This document shows, piece by piece, positions 19,060 through 28,074 of a stretch of 32,810 bases of DNA. How positions within the stretch are numbered: position 1 is the stretch's first letter; the number at the start of each line of letters is the position of its first letter. The DNA is from Buttiauxella warmboldiae (GTDB taxonomy: Bacteria > Pseudomonadota > Gammaproteobacteria > Enterobacterales > Enterobacteriaceae). The translations under genes and the position numbers were made by a program. Location of the stretch: contig NZ_RPOH01000039.1 in assembly GCF_003818135.1 (NCBI RefSeq), positions 1 to 32,810 of the forward strand, given 5' to 3'. The notes beneath the pieces were generated by a model. It saw only the letters and a list, made by a program, of their open reading frames with translations, had not been told where the DNA came from and did not search any database.

Positions 19060-20064
19060 ATGAAGAAGATTGCCCGCTTTACCGACGCCGATGTAACAGC
19101 CGAGTCCGTATTTATGATGAAACGCCGTCAGGTGCTGAAGGCGCTGGGTATCAGTGCGGCGGCCCTTTCACTTCCATCAACGGCACATGCCGATATTCGC
19201 TCCTGGTTTAAAGGTAACGACAGGCCACCTGCGCCAGCGGGTAAACCTTTAACGTTCAGCCAGCCGGAACAATGGCAGGCAAAACTCGCCATGACGCCGG
19301 AAGATAAGGTCACGGGCTACAATAATTTCTACGAGTTTGGCCTGGATAAAGCCGATCCTGCGGCGAACGCCGGCAGCCTGAAGACCGAACCGTGGAAAAT
19401 CACCCTTAGCGGTGAAGTGGCCAAACCGCAAACCCTGGATCTTGACGATCTGTATAAGAAATTCCCGCTGGAACAGCGTATCTACCGGATGCGCTGTGTT
19501 GAGGCCTGGTCGATGGTCGTGCCGTGGATTGGTTTTCCGCTCGCTAAACTCCTGGCCCTGGTTGAACCCACCAGCCGGGCAAAATATGTCGCCTTCGAAA
19601 CGCTGTATGACCCGGAACAGATGCCTGGGCAAAAAGATCGCTTTATCGGCGGCGGGCTGAAATACCCCTACGTCGAGGGCCTGCGCCTTGATGAAGCCAT
19701 GAACCCGCTCACGCTACTCACCCTCGGGGTTTATGGCAAAGCGTTGCCACCGCAAAACGGCGCGCCGATCCGGCTCACGGTGCCGTGGAAATATGGCTTT
19801 AAGGGGATAAAGTCGATTGTCAGTATCAAACTGGTAAGCGAATTACCCCCCACGACATGGAATAGGATCGCGCCCAACGAATACGGATTTTATGCCAACG
19901 TAAACCCAAACGTTGACCACCCCCGCTGGTCGCAGGCGAGTGAACGCTTTATTGGCTCAGGCGGGGTGCTGGATGTCAAACGCCAGCCGACGCTGCTGTT
20001 TAACGGCTACGCAGAACAGGTTGCTTCGCTGTATCGCGGTTTAAATCTGCAGGAGAATTTCTAA
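19060..20064 (+). CDS. msrP: periplasmic methionine sulfoxide reductase catalytic subunit MsrP (YedY)
   Basis: This molybdopterin enzyme repairs oxidised methionines in periplasmic proteins. It has a Tat signal peptide with the twin arginines at residues 22-23 ([10 protein letters not shown]) and a likely cleavage after THA-type TAHA at 44. The molybdenum-ligating cysteine is C146 in YRMRCVEAW. The ATG at 19060 has AGGA eight bases upstream and gives 334 residues, the E. coli length; an upstream ATG at 19027 would add 11. It forms an operon with msrQ (one base apart). In E. coli the pair lies elsewhere, beside hprRS, so control here may differ. Confidence 0.97.
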   Translation: MKKIARFTDADVTAESVFMMKRRQVLKALGISAAALSLPSTAHADIRSWFKGNDRPPAPAGKPLTFSQPEQWQAKLAMTPEDKVTGYNNFYEFGLDKADPAANAGSLKTEPWKITLSGEVAKPQTLDLDDLYKKFPLEQRIYRMRCVEAWSMVVPWIGFPLAKLLALVEPTSRAKYVAFETLYDPEQMPGQKDRFIGGGLKYPYVEGLRLDEAMNPLTLLTLGVYGKALPPQNGAPIRLTVPWKYGFKGIKSIVSIKLVSELPPTTWNRIAPNEYGFYANVNPNVDHPRWSQASERFIGSGGVLDVKRQPTLLFNGYAEQVASLYRGLNLQENF

Positions 20065-20065
20065 C

Positions 20066-20665
20066 GTGAGATTAACGGCGAAACAGGTTGTCTGGCTGAA
20101 AGGGGGACTGCATCTTGCCGCCTTTCTGCCTTTCTTATGGCTATTTTATGCGGCAAGCCAGGGGCTTTTCAGTGCCGACCCGGCAAAAGATATCCAGCAT
20201 TTTACCGGCAGGATGGCGCTGAAATTACTGCTGGCAACGCTGTTAATCACGCCTCTGGCTCGCTACGGTAAACAGCCATTGCTGATGCGTACCCGTCGTC
20301 TGCTGGGGTTATGGTGTTTTGCATGGGCAACGCTGCATTTAACCAGCTATGCCATGCTGGAGCTGGGCATCAGTAATCTGGCGCTGCTTGGTCAGGAGTT
20401 AGTGACGCGCCCCTATTTAACTTTAGGCATAGTCAGCTGGCTCATCTTGCTGGCGCTGGCGGCGACATCAACGCAATTTTTACAGCGAAAACTGGGCGCG
20501 CGCTGGCAAAAGCTGCATAACTTCGTCTATCTGGTGGCCATTCTTGCTCCCATTCATTACCTCTGGTCGGTGAAGGTGCTGTCTCCTCAGCCCTTGCTAT
20601 ATGCGCTGGGCGCATTCATCCTGCTGGCCTTACGCTATAAAAAATTCCGCCAGTGGCAAGGTTAA
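20066..20665 (+). CDS. msrQ: MsrQ, heme-binding membrane subunit of the MsrPQ system
   Basis: MsrQ is a ferric-reductase-like b-type cytochrome that passes quinone-pool electrons to MsrP. The 199 residues contain about six membrane segments and conserved histidines in [28 protein letters not shown] and PIHYLWSVK that serve as heme ligands. The C-terminus is about 12 residues shorter than in E. coli (211), losing only a basic tail. It starts with GTG one base after the msrP TAA, behind GGAG in the msrP end (CAGGAGAATTTC). Confidence 0.95.
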   Translation: MRLTAKQVVWLKGGLHLAAFLPFLWLFYAASQGLFSADPAKDIQHFTGRMALKLLLATLLITPLARYGKQPLLMRTRRLLGLWCFAWATLHLTSYAMLELGISNLALLGQELVTRPYLTLGIVSWLILLALAATSTQFLQRKLGARWQKLHNFVYLVAILAPIHYLWSVKVLSPQPLLYALGAFILLALRYKKFRQWQG

Positions 20666-20688
20666 CGCCAGAGAAGTGATAGCGGACA

Positions 20689-20714
20689 AAGCACAAAATG
20701 CCCGGTTTGTGCTT
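20689..20714. terminator. hairpin after msrQ, possible terminator
   Basis: AAGCACAAA (20689-20697) pairs with TTTGTGCTT (20706-20714) around an eight-base loop. No U-run follows, so it may act as a weak terminator or as mRNA 3'-end protection. It begins 24 bases after the msrQ stop. Confidence 0.45.
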
Positions 20715-20746
20715 ACTCTGAGAGGTGTTCTTCTGCGCAAAAAAGC

Positions 20747-20922
20747 GATCAACCCTGCCCTTAAAAAGGATATGAGTTGATCATCTTCCCTGATAAGACC
20801 AGTATTTAGCTGCCAAATGCTACGAAATCGTTATAATGTGCGACTTTGGTTTTTCTGACAGGCCATTTTCTGGCTCTGAAAGTGACAACCGAGCAACTTA
20901 GGTATATTTTGTCACATACCTA
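20747..20922 (+). promoter_or_regulatory. aroQ-accBC leader: candidate -10 box and stem-loops
   Basis: A perfect TATAAT lies at 20832-20837, about 110 bases before aroQ; its -35 is weak (TTAGCT at non-ideal spacing). Inverted repeats surround it: GATCAAC (20747-20753) with GTTGATC (20776-20782), GTGACAA (20882-20888) with TTGTCAC (20909-20915), and TAGGTAT (20899-20905) with ATACCTA (20916-20922). The last two interleave and cannot form together. E. coli accBC has a long leader and AccB autoregulation; any link to these structures is inference. Confidence 0.45.
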
Positions 20923-20946
20923 CAAATTGCAGGAGATGGCAGCACG

Positions 20947-21399
20947 ATGTCGGCTAATTTTCACATTTTGCTTTTGAACGGTCCAAACCTTAACATGCTG
21001 GGGACCCGCGAACCTGAGAAGTACGGTACGCTGACTTTAGCGCAAATTGTTGGCTCGCTCGAAGAAGAAGCAAAAACGCTAAATGTCTCGTTCAGTCACC
21101 TGCAATCAAATGCGGAATTTGAGCTGATCGACCGAATTCATCAGGCTAAAGACAGCGTCGATTTTATTCTGATTAATCCGGCCGCGTTCACTCATACGAG
21201 CGTTGCGCTGCGTGATGCCTTGTTAGCGGTAGATATTCCGTTTATCGAGATCCATCTGAGCAATGTGCATGCGCGCGAACCGTTCCGCCACCATTCATAT
21301 CTTTCTGATAAAGCGGTTGGTGTCATCTGCGGATTAGGCGCTGACGGCTATTCATATGCACTACAGACGGCGGTAAAACGCTTGTCAAAATCCATCTAA
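20947..21399 (+). CDS. aroQ: type II 3-dehydroquinate dehydratase
   Basis: This enzyme dehydrates 3-dehydroquinate to 3-dehydroshikimate in the shikimate pathway, by the type II (trans, enolate) mechanism. The 150-residue length is typical. Visible motifs are [19 protein letters not shown] with the catalytic Arg21/Tyr26, [16 protein letters not shown], and [17 protein letters not shown] with the catalytic His. E. coli K-12 uses the unrelated type I enzyme AroD and lacks this gene; here aroQ heads the accBC cluster with 21 bases between aroQ and accB. AGGAG lies 11 bases before the ATG. Confidence 0.97.
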   Translation: MSANFHILLLNGPNLNMLGTREPEKYGTLTLAQIVGSLEEEAKTLNVSFSHLQSNAEFELIDRIHQAKDSVDFILINPAAFTHTSVALRDALLAVDIPFIEIHLSNVHAREPFRHHSYLSDKAVGVICGLGADGYSYALQTAVKRLSKSI

Positions 21400-21420
21400 A
21401 CAAGAGTACGGAACCCACTC

Positions 21421-21894
21421 ATGGATATTCGTAAGATTAAAAAACTGATCGAGCTGGTTGAAGAATCAGGCATCTCCGAACTGGAAATTTCTGAAGGCGA
21501 AGAGTCTGTACGCATCAGCCGCGCACCGGTAAACAACGGTTTCCCGATGATGCAACAGGCTTATGCCACTCCAATGTACCAGCCGCAGCCAAGCCTGGCT
21601 GGTGCTGTAGCGCCTGCCGCAACGCCGGTAATGGAAGCGCCTGCGGCTGCTGAAGTCAGTGGTCACATCGTGCGTTCCCCAATGGTCGGTACTTTCTACC
21701 GCACCCCAAGCCCGGATGCGAAATCATTCGTTGAAGTTGGCCAGAAAGTTAACGTTGGCGACACTCTGTGCATCGTTGAAGCGATGAAAATGATGAACCA
21801 GATCGAAGCGGACAAAGCCGGCGTGGTGAAAGCCATCCTGGTTGAAAATGGTCAACCGGTTGAATTTGACGAGCCGCTGGTCGTCATCGAGTAA
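21421..21894 (+). CDS. accB: biotin carboxyl carrier protein of acetyl-CoA carboxylase
   Basis: BCCP carries carboxybiotin between biotin carboxylase and carboxyltransferase in the first step of fatty acid synthesis. Its 157 residues comprise an N-terminal dimerisation region, a flexible Ala/Pro linker (about 58-77) and the C-terminal biotinyl domain. The biotinylated lysine is K123 in EAMKM. The upstream GGAACCCACTC ribosome-binding segment is as in E. coli, where AccB represses its own operon. accC starts 10 bases downstream. Confidence 0.98.
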   Translation: MDIRKIKKLIELVEESGISELEISEGEESVRISRAPVNNGFPMMQQAYATPMYQPQPSLAGAVAPAATPVMEAPAAAEVSGHIVRSPMVGTFYRTPSPDAKSFVEVGQKVNVGDTLCIVEAMKMMNQIEADKAGVVKAILVENGQPVEFDEPLVVIE

Positions 21895-21904
21895 CGAGGC
21901 GCAC

Positions 21905-23251
21905 ATGCTGGATAAAATTGTCATCGCCAACCGTGGCGAGATTGCTCTGCGTATTCTGCGTGCCTGTAAAGAACTGGGCATTAAGACTGTTGCTGTGCAC
22001 TCCACTGCGGACCGCGATCTAAAACACGTATTGCTGGCGGATGAAACCGTTTGTATCGGTCCGGCTCCGTCGGTAAAAAGCTATCTGAATATTCCGGCAA
22101 TCATCTCTGCGGCAGAAATTACCGGCGCGGTGGCGATTCACCCGGGTTACGGCTTCCTGTCAGAAAACGCCAACTTTGCCGAGCAGGTTGAGCGTTCAGG
22201 CTTTATCTTCATCGGCCCGCGTGCCGAAACCATCCGTCTGATGGGCGATAAAGTTTCCGCCATCAATGCGATGAAGAAAGCTGGCGTACCTTGCGTACCC
22301 GGTTCTGACGGCCCGCTGAATGACGATATGGATAAAAACCGCGCCCATGCTAAACGCATTGGTTACCCGGTGATTATTAAAGCGTCCGGCGGCGGCGGCG
22401 GTCGTGGTATGCGCGTTGTGCGTAACGATGCCGATCTGGAACAATCCATTAATATGACCCGTGCGGAAGCCAAAGCGGCTTTCAACAACGATATGGTCTA
22501 TATGGAGAAGTACCTGGAAAACCCGCGCCACATCGAAATTCAGGTGCTGGCTGACGGCCAGGGCAACGCTATCTATCTGGCTGAACGTGACTGCTCTATG
22601 CAGCGCCGTCACCAGAAAGTGGTGGAAGAAGCGCCAGCGCCGGGCATCACGCCTGAGCTGCGTAAATTCATTGGTGAGCGCTGCTCTAAAGCCTGTATCG
22701 ATATCAACTATCGCGGCGCGGGCACTTTCGAGTTCCTGTTCGAGAACGGTGAGTTCTACTTTATCGAGATGAACACCCGTATTCAGGTGGAACATCCGGT
22801 AACGGAAATGATCACCGGCGTTGATCTGATCAAAGAACAGCTGCGCATTGCTGCGGGCCAGCCGCTCTCCATCAAGCAAGAAGACGTACAGGTTAACGGC
22901 CATGCGGTTGAATGCCGTATCAACGCCGAAGACCCGAACACCTTCCTGCCGAGCCCTGGCAAAATCACTCGTTGCCATGTGCCGGGTGGTTTTGGCGTAC
23001 GCTGGGAATCGCATATCTATTCCGGCTACACGGTTCCGCCTTACTACGATTCAATGATCGCGAAGCTTATTTGTTACGGCGAAACCCGTGAAGTGGCGAT
23101 TGCTCGTATGAAGAACGCCCTGGCGGAACTGATCATCGATGGCATCAAAACCAACGTTGATTTGCAGACCCGTATCATGAACGATGAAAACTTCCAGCAT
23201 GGTGGGACTAACATCCACTATCTGGAGAAAAAACTGGGTCTTCAGGACTAA
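21905..23251 (+). CDS. accC: biotin carboxylase subunit of acetyl-CoA carboxylase
   Basis: AccC uses ATP and bicarbonate to carboxylate the biotin on AccB. The start at 21905 ([12 protein letters not shown]) gives 448 residues; the open frame extends upstream into accB but that part is not AccC. The N-terminal biotin carboxylase domain ([19 protein letters not shown]), the ATP-grasp glycine-rich loop [12 protein letters not shown] (about residue 159), and [13 protein letters not shown] with the catalytic arginine/glutamate region are all intact. A strong terminator follows, separating it from yhdT-panF. Confidence 0.98.
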   Translation: MLDKIVIANRGEIALRILRACKELGIKTVAVHSTADRDLKHVLLADETVCIGPAPSVKSYLNIPAIISAAEITGAVAIHPGYGFLSENANFAEQVERSGFIFIGPRAETIRLMGDKVSAINAMKKAGVPCVPGSDGPLNDDMDKNRAHAKRIGYPVIIKASGGGGGRGMRVVRNDADLEQSINMTRAEAKAAFNNDMVYMEKYLENPRHIEIQVLADGQGNAIYLAERDCSMQRRHQKVVEEAPAPGITPELRKFIGERCSKACIDINYRGAGTFEFLFENGEFYFIEMNTRIQVEHPVTEMITGVDLIKEQLRIAAGQPLSIKQEDVQVNGHAVECRINAEDPNTFLPSPGKITRCHVPGGFGVRWESHIYSGYTVPPYYDSMIAKLICYGETREVAIARMKNALAELIIDGIKTNVDLQTRIMNDENFQHGGTNIHYLEKKLGLQD

Positions 23252-23275
23252 GTTTTCTCAAGAAGTTACATCGTT

Positions 23276-23306
23276 AAAAGGCCGGATTTCCGGCCTTTTT
23301 CTTTTT
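23276..23306 (+). terminator. Rho-independent terminator after accC
   Basis: AAAAGGCCGG and CCGGCCTTTT form a GC-rich stem with loop ATTT, followed by TTTTTCTTTTTT. It starts 24 bases after the accC stop and is among the clearest terminators in the window. Confidence 0.93.
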
Positions 23307-23367
23307 TGATCCCCAACTTGTCGCTATGCGTTACAATCGCCGCTTTCCGCCAACTCAAGGGATAACA

Positions 23368-23610
23368 ATGGACGCGCGTTTTGTTCAGGCCCATAAAGAA
23401 GCCCGCTGGGCGCTTTGGCTAACCCTCCTCTATCTTGCAGCTTGGTTAGTGGCTGCTTACTTACCTGATAATGAGATTGGCCCAACCGGTCTTCCACACT
23501 GGTTTGAAATGGCCTGCCTGCTGGTCCCGCTGCTGTTTATTTTACTGTGCTGGGCGATGGTGAAGCTTATCTTCCGTGATATTCCGCTGGAGGACGATCA
23601 TGCAGCTTGA
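23368..23610 (+). CDS. yhdT: YhdT, small DUF997 inner-membrane protein
   Basis: This 80-residue protein matches E. coli YhdT in length. It has two hydrophobic segments (about 15-35 and 45-70). The start at 23368 has AAGG upstream; the in-frame ATG at 23326 would add 14 residues not conserved. It overlaps panF by 11 bases, and family members habitually precede sodium symporters of this kind, suggesting an accessory role for PanF; the function is unproven. Confidence 0.9.
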   Translation: MDARFVQAHKEARWALWLTLLYLAAWLVAAYLPDNEIGPTGLPHWFEMACLLVPLLFILLCWAMVKLIFRDIPLEDDHAA

Positions 23611-25054
23611 AGTGGTATTGCCGTTAGTCACGTATTTAGTCGTCGTGTTTGGCATTTCCCTGTACGCCATGAAGCGCCGCACGGCAGGTAACTTCCTGAA
23701 CGAATACTTCCTCGGCAGCCGCTCGATGGGCGGCTTCGTCTTAGCGATGACGCTTACCGCAACCTATATCAGCGCCAGTTCGTTTATCGGTGGGCCCGGG
23801 GCGGCCTATAAATACGGCCTTGGCTGGGTATTGCTGGCGATGATTCAGCTCCCCGCCGTGTGGCTATCGCTGGGTATTCTTGGGAAAAAGTTCGCCATTC
23901 TGGCGCGCCGCTATAACGCGGTTACCCTGAATGACATGTTATATGCCCGCTATCAAAGCCGTCTGCTGGTGTGGCTGGCGAGCCTGAGTCTGCTGGTGGC
24001 TTTTGTTGGCGCCATGACCGTGCAGTTTATTGGCGGTGCGCGCCTGCTGGAAACCGCTGCCGGTATTCCTTACGAAACGGGCCTGCTGATTTTTGGTATC
24101 AGTATTGCGCTTTACACCGCTTTTGGCGGCTTCCGCGCCAGCGTGCTCAACGATGCCATGCAGGGCATGGTGATGCTGGTCGGGACGATTTTGCTGTTGG
24201 TGGGTATCGTTCATGCCGCCGGGGGATTGCACAACGCGGTGGAGACACTCAGGCATATCGACCCTAAACTCGTATCGCCCGAGGGTGCGGACGACATCCT
24301 TTCCCCATCGTTTATGGCATCATTCTGGGTACTGGTCTGCTTCGGTGTGATTGGCCTGCCGCACACGGCGGTGCGCTGTATTTCCTATAAAGACAGTAAA
24401 GCCGTACACCGGGGGATTATTCTCGGCACCATTGTGGTGGCGATTCTGATGTTTGGTATGCATCTGGCGGGAGCGTTAGGCCGCGCGGTCATACCCGATT
24501 TGAAAGTGCCTGATTTGGTCATTCCAACGTTGATGGTCACCGTCCTGCCACCGTTCGCGGCGGGGATCTTCCTTGCGGCACCGATGGCGGCAATCATGTC
24601 GACAATTAACGCTCAGCTGCTGCAATCATCGGCTACCATCGTTAAAGATCTCTATCTGAACCTGCGTCCGGAACAGATCCACAACGAAACGCGTCTGAAA
24701 AGAATGTCTTCGGCAATCACCATGATCCTCGGTGCGCTGTTGTTGCTTGCGGCATGGCGTCCACCGGAGATGATCATCTGGCTGAATTTACTGGCGTTTG
24801 GTGGGCTGGAAGCGGTGTTCCTGTGGCCGCTGGTGCTGGGTCTGTACTGGGAGCGCGCCAACGCTGCGGGCGCGCTGAGCGCGATGATTGTTGGCGGCGG
24901 GCTTTATGCCGTGCTGGCGAGTTTTAAAATCCAGCTGCTGGGCTTCCACCCGATTGTGCCATCCTTATTATTAAGTTTGCTGGCGTTCCTGGTAGGCAAC
25001 CGTTTCGGTCAGCCGCTGCCGGTTCCAGCACTGGTTTCAACTACTGATAAATAA
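23600..25054 (+). CDS. panF: sodium/pantothenate symporter
   Basis: PanF imports pantothenate (vitamin B5, the coenzyme A precursor) with Na+. It belongs to the sodium:solute symporter family (SSS), with about 12-13 membrane segments over 484 residues. Family hallmarks include the N-terminal [20 protein letters not shown] and [17 protein letters not shown]. The ATG lies inside the end of yhdT behind GGAGG, giving translational coupling. Grouping with accBC places coenzyme A supply beside acetyl-CoA use. Confidence 0.97.
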   Translation: MQLEVVLPLVTYLVVVFGISLYAMKRRTAGNFLNEYFLGSRSMGGFVLAMTLTATYISASSFIGGPGAAYKYGLGWVLLAMIQLPAVWLSLGILGKKFAILARRYNAVTLNDMLYARYQSRLLVWLASLSLLVAFVGAMTVQFIGGARLLETAAGIPYETGLLIFGISIALYTAFGGFRASVLNDAMQGMVMLVGTILLLVGIVHAAGGLHNAVETLRHIDPKLVSPEGADDILSPSFMASFWVLVCFGVIGLPHTAVRCISYKDSKAVHRGIILGTIVVAILMFGMHLAGALGRAVIPDLKVPDLVIPTLMVTVLPPFAAGIFLAAPMAAIMSTINAQLLQSSATIVKDLYLNLRPEQIHNETRLKRMSSAITMILGALLLLAAWRPPEMIIWLNLLAFGGLEAVFLWPLVLGLYWERANAAGALSAMIVGGGLYAVLASFKIQLLGFHPIVPSLLLSLLAFLVGNRFGQPLPVPALVSTTDK

Positions 25055-25065
25055 AGAGTTTCGCT

Positions 25066-25947
25066 ATGCCATGGATTCAACTGAAAATTAATACCTCCGG
25101 CGCAAACGCTGAAGCGCTCGGCGATGCGCTGATCGAAAGCGGTGCGGTTTCCGTTACCTTTCAGGATACCCATGACACACCGGTATTCGAGCCGCTGCCA
25201 GGCGAAACCCGCTTATGGGGCGATACCGATGTCATTGGCCTGTACGACGCAGAAACCGACATGCCAGAAGTGGTCGCCATTCTTGAGCATTGCCCCCTGC
25301 TAAGCATCGGTTTCCCGCATAAAATCGAACAGCTTGAAGATAAAGACTGGGAGCGGGAATGGATGGATAACTTCCACCCGATGCGCTTTGGCCAGCGTCT
25401 GTGGATCTGCCCGAGCTGGCGTGATGTGCCGGATGCTAACGCGGTAAACGTGATGCTGGACCCGGGCCTGGCGTTTGGGACCGGGACTCACCCCACCACC
25501 TCGTTGTGCCTTGAGTGGCTTGATGGTTTAGATCTGGTTGGCAAAACGGTCATCGATTTTGGCTGCGGCTCCGGCATTCTGGCGATTGCGGCGCTGAAAC
25601 TGGGCGCGGCCAAAGCGATTGGGATTGATATCGACCCGCAGGCGATTCTGGCCAGCCGTGATAACGCCGAGCGCAATGGCGTTTCCGATCGCCTGGAGCT
25701 CTATCTGCCAAAAGACCAACCAGAAGCCATGAGCGCTGATGTAGTGGTTGCTAACATCCTGGCAGGCCCGTTACGTGAATTAGCACCGTTAATCAGCGTA
25801 CTGCCTGTTCAGGGCGGTTTCCTTGGCCTTTCCGGGGTGCTGGCAAGCCAGGCCGGAGGGGTTTGCGCCGCCTATCAGGATCAATTCACTCTCGATCCGG
25901 TTGCTGAAAAAGAAGAATGGTGCCGCATTACCGGTATTAAACGCTAA
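25066..25947 (+). CDS. prmA: ribosomal protein L11 methyltransferase
   Basis: PrmA trimethylates several amino groups of ribosomal protein L11 using S-adenosylmethionine. The 293-residue length equals that of E. coli. There is an N-terminal substrate-recognition domain (about 1-60), a linker, and a class I methyltransferase domain with the SAM motif [16 protein letters not shown] (about residue 162) and NILAGPL in the active site. It starts 11 bases after the panF stop. A long hairpin follows its stop codon. Confidence 0.97.
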   Translation: MPWIQLKINTSGANAEALGDALIESGAVSVTFQDTHDTPVFEPLPGETRLWGDTDVIGLYDAETDMPEVVAILEHCPLLSIGFPHKIEQLEDKDWEREWMDNFHPMRFGQRLWICPSWRDVPDANAVNVMLDPGLAFGTGTHPTTSLCLEWLDGLDLVGKTVIDFGCGSGILAIAALKLGAAKAIGIDIDPQAILASRDNAERNGVSDRLELYLPKDQPEAMSADVVVANILAGPLRELAPLISVLPVQGGFLGLSGVLASQAGGVCAAYQDQFTLDPVAEKEEWCRITGIKR

Positions 25948-25956
25948 AAGCTTCAC

Positions 25957-25989
25957 CGCGGTAACGTGGTTTCAGGCCACGTTGCCGCG
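25957..25989 (+). terminator. hairpin terminator after prmA
   Basis: A 13-bp stem (25957-25969 with 25977-25989, one T-G wobble) has loop TTTCAGG and is followed by CCTTTATCC. The U-tract is short, so termination may be incomplete. Confidence 0.65.
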
Positions 25990-26254
25990 CCTTTATCCCG
26001 CCTGCCAATACCTGCCCATCTCAGAGCTAAGACACAATAAAATGAGATGCCGATCGCAGAAATACACTACGTTTGCTGATTAATGCAGCACTTTATGCGG
26101 CTGTTATGGGTAAAAAATAACAAATTACCGCTGAGCGTGGCTAAATTATAAAAGCGCACAAATTGACCAATTAAATTTAACCTTCTGAAAATTATAGTTA
26201 ATTTATTTATGCCAGCGCGCAGCTTAAACATTCATTGATCTACGACAGCTGATT
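25990..26254. other. AT-rich upstream region of the dusB-fis promoter
   Basis: No gene is visible. From about 26110 the sequence is strongly AT-rich (AAATTATAAAAG, AATTAAATTTAA, AATTATAGTTAATTTATTTAT), as expected for an UP element or bent DNA and for the Fis and IHF sites mapped upstream of E. coli fis. Individual sites beyond those listed separately cannot be assigned safely by eye. Confidence 0.5.
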
Positions 26255-26269
26255 GTTCAAAGTTTGGCC
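26255..26269 (+). promoter_or_regulatory. Fis binding site (equivalent of E. coli fis site II)
   Basis: GTTCAAAGTTTGGCC fits the degenerate Fis consensus (G-N3-A...T-N3-C with an A/T core). Its centre lies about 42 bases before the expected start point, where site II autorepresses E. coli fis by blocking RNA polymerase. Confidence 0.65.
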
Positions 26270-26298
26270 TTTCATCTGAGGCTAAAAATGCGTAATAT
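26270..26298 (+). promoter_or_regulatory. dusB-fis promoter with GC-rich discriminator
   Basis: TTTCAT (26270-26275), a 17-base spacer and TAATAT (26293-26298) reproduce the E. coli fis promoter. They are followed by the discriminator ACGCCGCCTTGC, typical of stringently controlled promoters sensitive to ppGpp/DksA and to initiating nucleotide. It should give the burst of Fis on nutrient upshift. Confidence 0.85.
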
Positions 26299-26320
26299 AC
26301 GCCGCCTTGCAGGCAAGTAT

Positions 26321-26335
26321 GGTCATTTCTTAACT
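26321..26335 (+). promoter_or_regulatory. possible downstream Fis site (site I)
   Basis: GGTCATTTCTTAACT is a weaker Fis match, with its centre near +24 to +26, where E. coli fis site I lies. Support is mainly positional. Confidence 0.4.
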
Positions 26336-26336
26336 C

Positions 26337-27302
26337 ATGCGCATTGGACAACACCAGCTCAGAAATCGACTGATTGCAGCACCTATGGCTGGCATCACTG
26401 ACAGACCATTCAGAACGCTGTGTTACGAGATGGGGGCCGGACTGACCGTTTCCGAGATGATGTCCTCTAACCCTGAAGTTTGGGCGAGTGATAAATCGCG
26501 TTTACGTATGGTGCACGTGAATGAACCAGGTATTCGTACCGTGCAAATTGCCGGTAGCGACCCTGATGAGATGGCAGAGGCCGCACGCATTAACGTGGCT
26601 AATGGCGCCCAGATTATTGATATCAATATGGGATGCCCGGCTAAGAAAGTGAATCGTAAGCTGGCAGGCTCTGCTCTGCTGCAATACCCGAGTCTGGTGA
26701 AGTCTATCCTGACCACGGTTATTAATGCAGTTGACGTCCCTGTGACGCTGAAAATTCGCACCGGCTGGGATACGGCGCACCGTAACTGTGAAGAGATTGC
26801 CCAACTGGCTGAAGACTGTGGCATTCAGGCTCTGACAATTCATGGACGCACACGCGCCTGTTTATTCCAGGGCGATGCTGAATACGACAGCATTCGGGCA
26901 GTTAAGCAGAAAGTTTCCATTCCGGTAATCGCGAATGGTGACATTACTGACCCGCTTAAAGCCAGAGCCGTGCTCGACTACACGGGGGCTGATGCTCTTA
27001 TGATAGGACGTGCGGCTCAGGGAAGACCCTGGATCTTTCGGGAAATCCAGTATTATCTGGACACTGGAGAGCTGCTTCCTCCCCTGCCTCTGGCAGAGGT
27101 GAAGCGCTTACTTTGCGGGCATATTGGGGAACTTCATGACTTTTATGGTCATGCAAAGGGCTACCGAATTGCTCGCAAACACGTCTCCTGGTACTTACAG
27201 GAACACGCTCCAGATGACCAGTTTCGGCGCACATTCAACGCCATTGAAGATGCAAGCGAACAGCTTGAGGCGTTGGAGGCATACTTCGAAAATCTTGCGT
27301 AA
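26337..27302 (+). CDS. dusB: tRNA-dihydrouridine synthase B
   Basis: DusB reduces uridine 17 in the tRNA D-loop to dihydrouridine using FMN and NADPH. Its 321 residues match E. coli. The N-terminal TIM barrel shows the FMN-binding [15 protein letters not shown], the catalytic cysteine C100 in NMGCPAKK, the KIRTGW and HGRTR motifs, and GRAAQGRPW for phosphate binding. It is the first gene of the dusB-fis operon; in E. coli the dusB leader is required for efficient fis translation. It ends 25 bases before fis. Confidence 0.98.
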   Translation: MRIGQHQLRNRLIAAPMAGITDRPFRTLCYEMGAGLTVSEMMSSNPEVWASDKSRLRMVHVNEPGIRTVQIAGSDPDEMAEAARINVANGAQIIDINMGCPAKKVNRKLAGSALLQYPSLVKSILTTVINAVDVPVTLKIRTGWDTAHRNCEEIAQLAEDCGIQALTIHGRTRACLFQGDAEYDSIRAVKQKVSIPVIANGDITDPLKARAVLDYTGADALMIGRAAQGRPWIFREIQYYLDTGELLPPLPLAEVKRLLCGHIGELHDFYGHAKGYRIARKHVSWYLQEHAPDDQFRRTFNAIEDASEQLEALEAYFENLA

Positions 27303-27327
27303 TTAGAAATAAAGAGCTGACAGAACT

Positions 27328-27624
27328 ATGTTCGAACAACGCGTAAATTCTGACGTACTAACCGTTTCCACCGTTAACTCACAGGATCAGGTTACCCAAA
27401 AACCTCTGCGTGACTCCGTGAAACAAGCACTGAAGAACTATTTTGCTCAACTGAATGGTCAGGATGTTAACGATCTGTATGAGCTGGTATTGGCTGAAGT
27501 AGAGCAGCCATTGTTGGACATGGTGATGCAATACACCCGTGGCAACCAAACCCGTGCTGCCCTGATGATGGGTATCAACCGTGGCACGCTGCGTAAGAAA
27601 TTGAAAAAATACGGCATGAACTGA
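27328..27624 (+). CDS. fis: nucleoid-associated DNA-bending protein Fis
   Basis: Fis bends DNA, stimulates rRNA promoters, aids site-specific inversion and organises the nucleoid in fast growth. The 98 residues appear identical to E. coli Fis by memory. They comprise the N-terminal beta-hairpin arms (about 10-25), the dimerising helices and the C-terminal helix-turn-helix (about 74-95, [20 protein letters not shown]). It is the second gene of the operon, controlled by the promoter and autoregulatory sites upstream of dusB. A terminator follows. Confidence 0.99.
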
Positions 27625-27648
27625 TATTAATCAGTTAAGTTGTTGTTT

Positions 27649-27685
27649 AAAAAGGCGCTACTCGGCATGGGGAAGCGCCTTTTTT
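27649..27685 (+). terminator. Rho-independent terminator after fis
   Basis: AAAAAGGCGCT (27649-27659) pairs with AGCGCCTTTTT (27674-27684) around a 14-base loop and runs into TTTTTT. It begins 24 bases after the fis stop. Confidence 0.92.
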
Positions 27686-27720
27686 AATACCTGAACCCTC
27701 CCCTTCTCACCATGCTGTTT

Positions 27721-27737
27721 TGCACCGTGAAAGCGCA
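27721..27737. promoter_or_regulatory. distal NtrC-like site
   Basis: TGCACC-N5-AGCGCA has one perfect NtrC half-site and a 4/6 second half with the correct 17-bp frame. It is centred about 266 bp before the predicted aapJ start point, so its role is doubtful. Confidence 0.35.
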
Positions 27738-27850
27738 AACAATCACAGCCACCGCCGTTGTTATTCTCAGCCCAGCCTTAATGGTATTCAGACTAATATT
27801 CCCCCATAAAACTACTTCTTTTCATATGATCGAAAACTGAAACTTTTTTG

Positions 27851-27867
27851 TGCGGAAATGTGGCGCA
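27851..27867. promoter_or_regulatory. NtrC-like enhancer site 1
   Basis: TGCGGAAATGTGGCGCA is a 17-bp dyad: the right half matches GGTGCA at 5/6, the left half keeps TGC. Its centre lies about 136 bp before the predicted start point, near the position of a strong site at glnA. Confidence 0.5.
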
Positions 27868-27878
27868 GGCTTCAATTT

Positions 27879-27895
27879 TGCACCGTTGTGGGGCG
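27879..27895. promoter_or_regulatory. NtrC-like enhancer site 2
   Basis: TGCACCGTTGTGGGGCG has a perfect left half-site TGCACC, the five-base spacer and a 4/6 right half. It is centred about 108 bp before the predicted start point, a classical NtrC position. Confidence 0.55.
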
Positions 27896-27968
27896 CTGAG
27901 AGCGATTTTTCCTGTCTACACTCTGCTTACTGCGGCGAGCGGTACACGCATACCGTCTCCCGCAAACC

Positions 27969-27984
27969 TGGCACTCCCTTTGCT
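27969..27984 (+). promoter_or_regulatory. sigma-54 (RpoN) promoter of the aapJQMP operon
   Basis: TGGCACTCCCTTTGCT matches the sigma-54 consensus TGGCACG-N4-TTGCW except at one base. The GG (-24) and GC (-12) elements are the required 10 bases apart. The predicted start is near 27995, giving an 80-base leader to aapJ. E. coli yhdWXYZ is known as part of the nitrogen (NtrC) response, which agrees. Confidence 0.85.
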
Positions 27985-28074
27985 TTAACCAGAGTGACAG
28001 ATGCCACAGGCAGGAAAGCGGCGCCATGCGGACGCCAATACTTATAACGATAATTTCGCCACACAGGATGCATT

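Larger units (their letters stand above)
27686..28074. other. fis-aapJ intergenic control region, no gene
   Basis: These 389 bases carry the sigma-54 promoter and NtrC-like sites for aapJ. A 65-codon open frame at 27850-28047 has no recognisable family, spans the promoter and is not called. In E. coli K-12 this position holds yhdJ, yhdU, acrS, acrEF and yhdV, all absent here. Confidence 0.75.

Noticed and set aside
20882-20922. H-type pseudoknot in the aroQ leader
   Set aside because: The interleaved stems have no linker between the two 3' arms, which cannot span a 7-bp stem, so alternative hairpins are more likely.
22196-23014. 272-codon minus-strand open frame inside accC
   Set aside because: It is fully antisense to a conserved gene and reflects codon bias; the translation resembles no known protein.
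27850-28047. 65-codon plus-strand open frame upstream of aapJ
   Set aside because: It spans the sigma-54 promoter and an NtrC-like site, and has no recognisable family or clear ribosome binding site.
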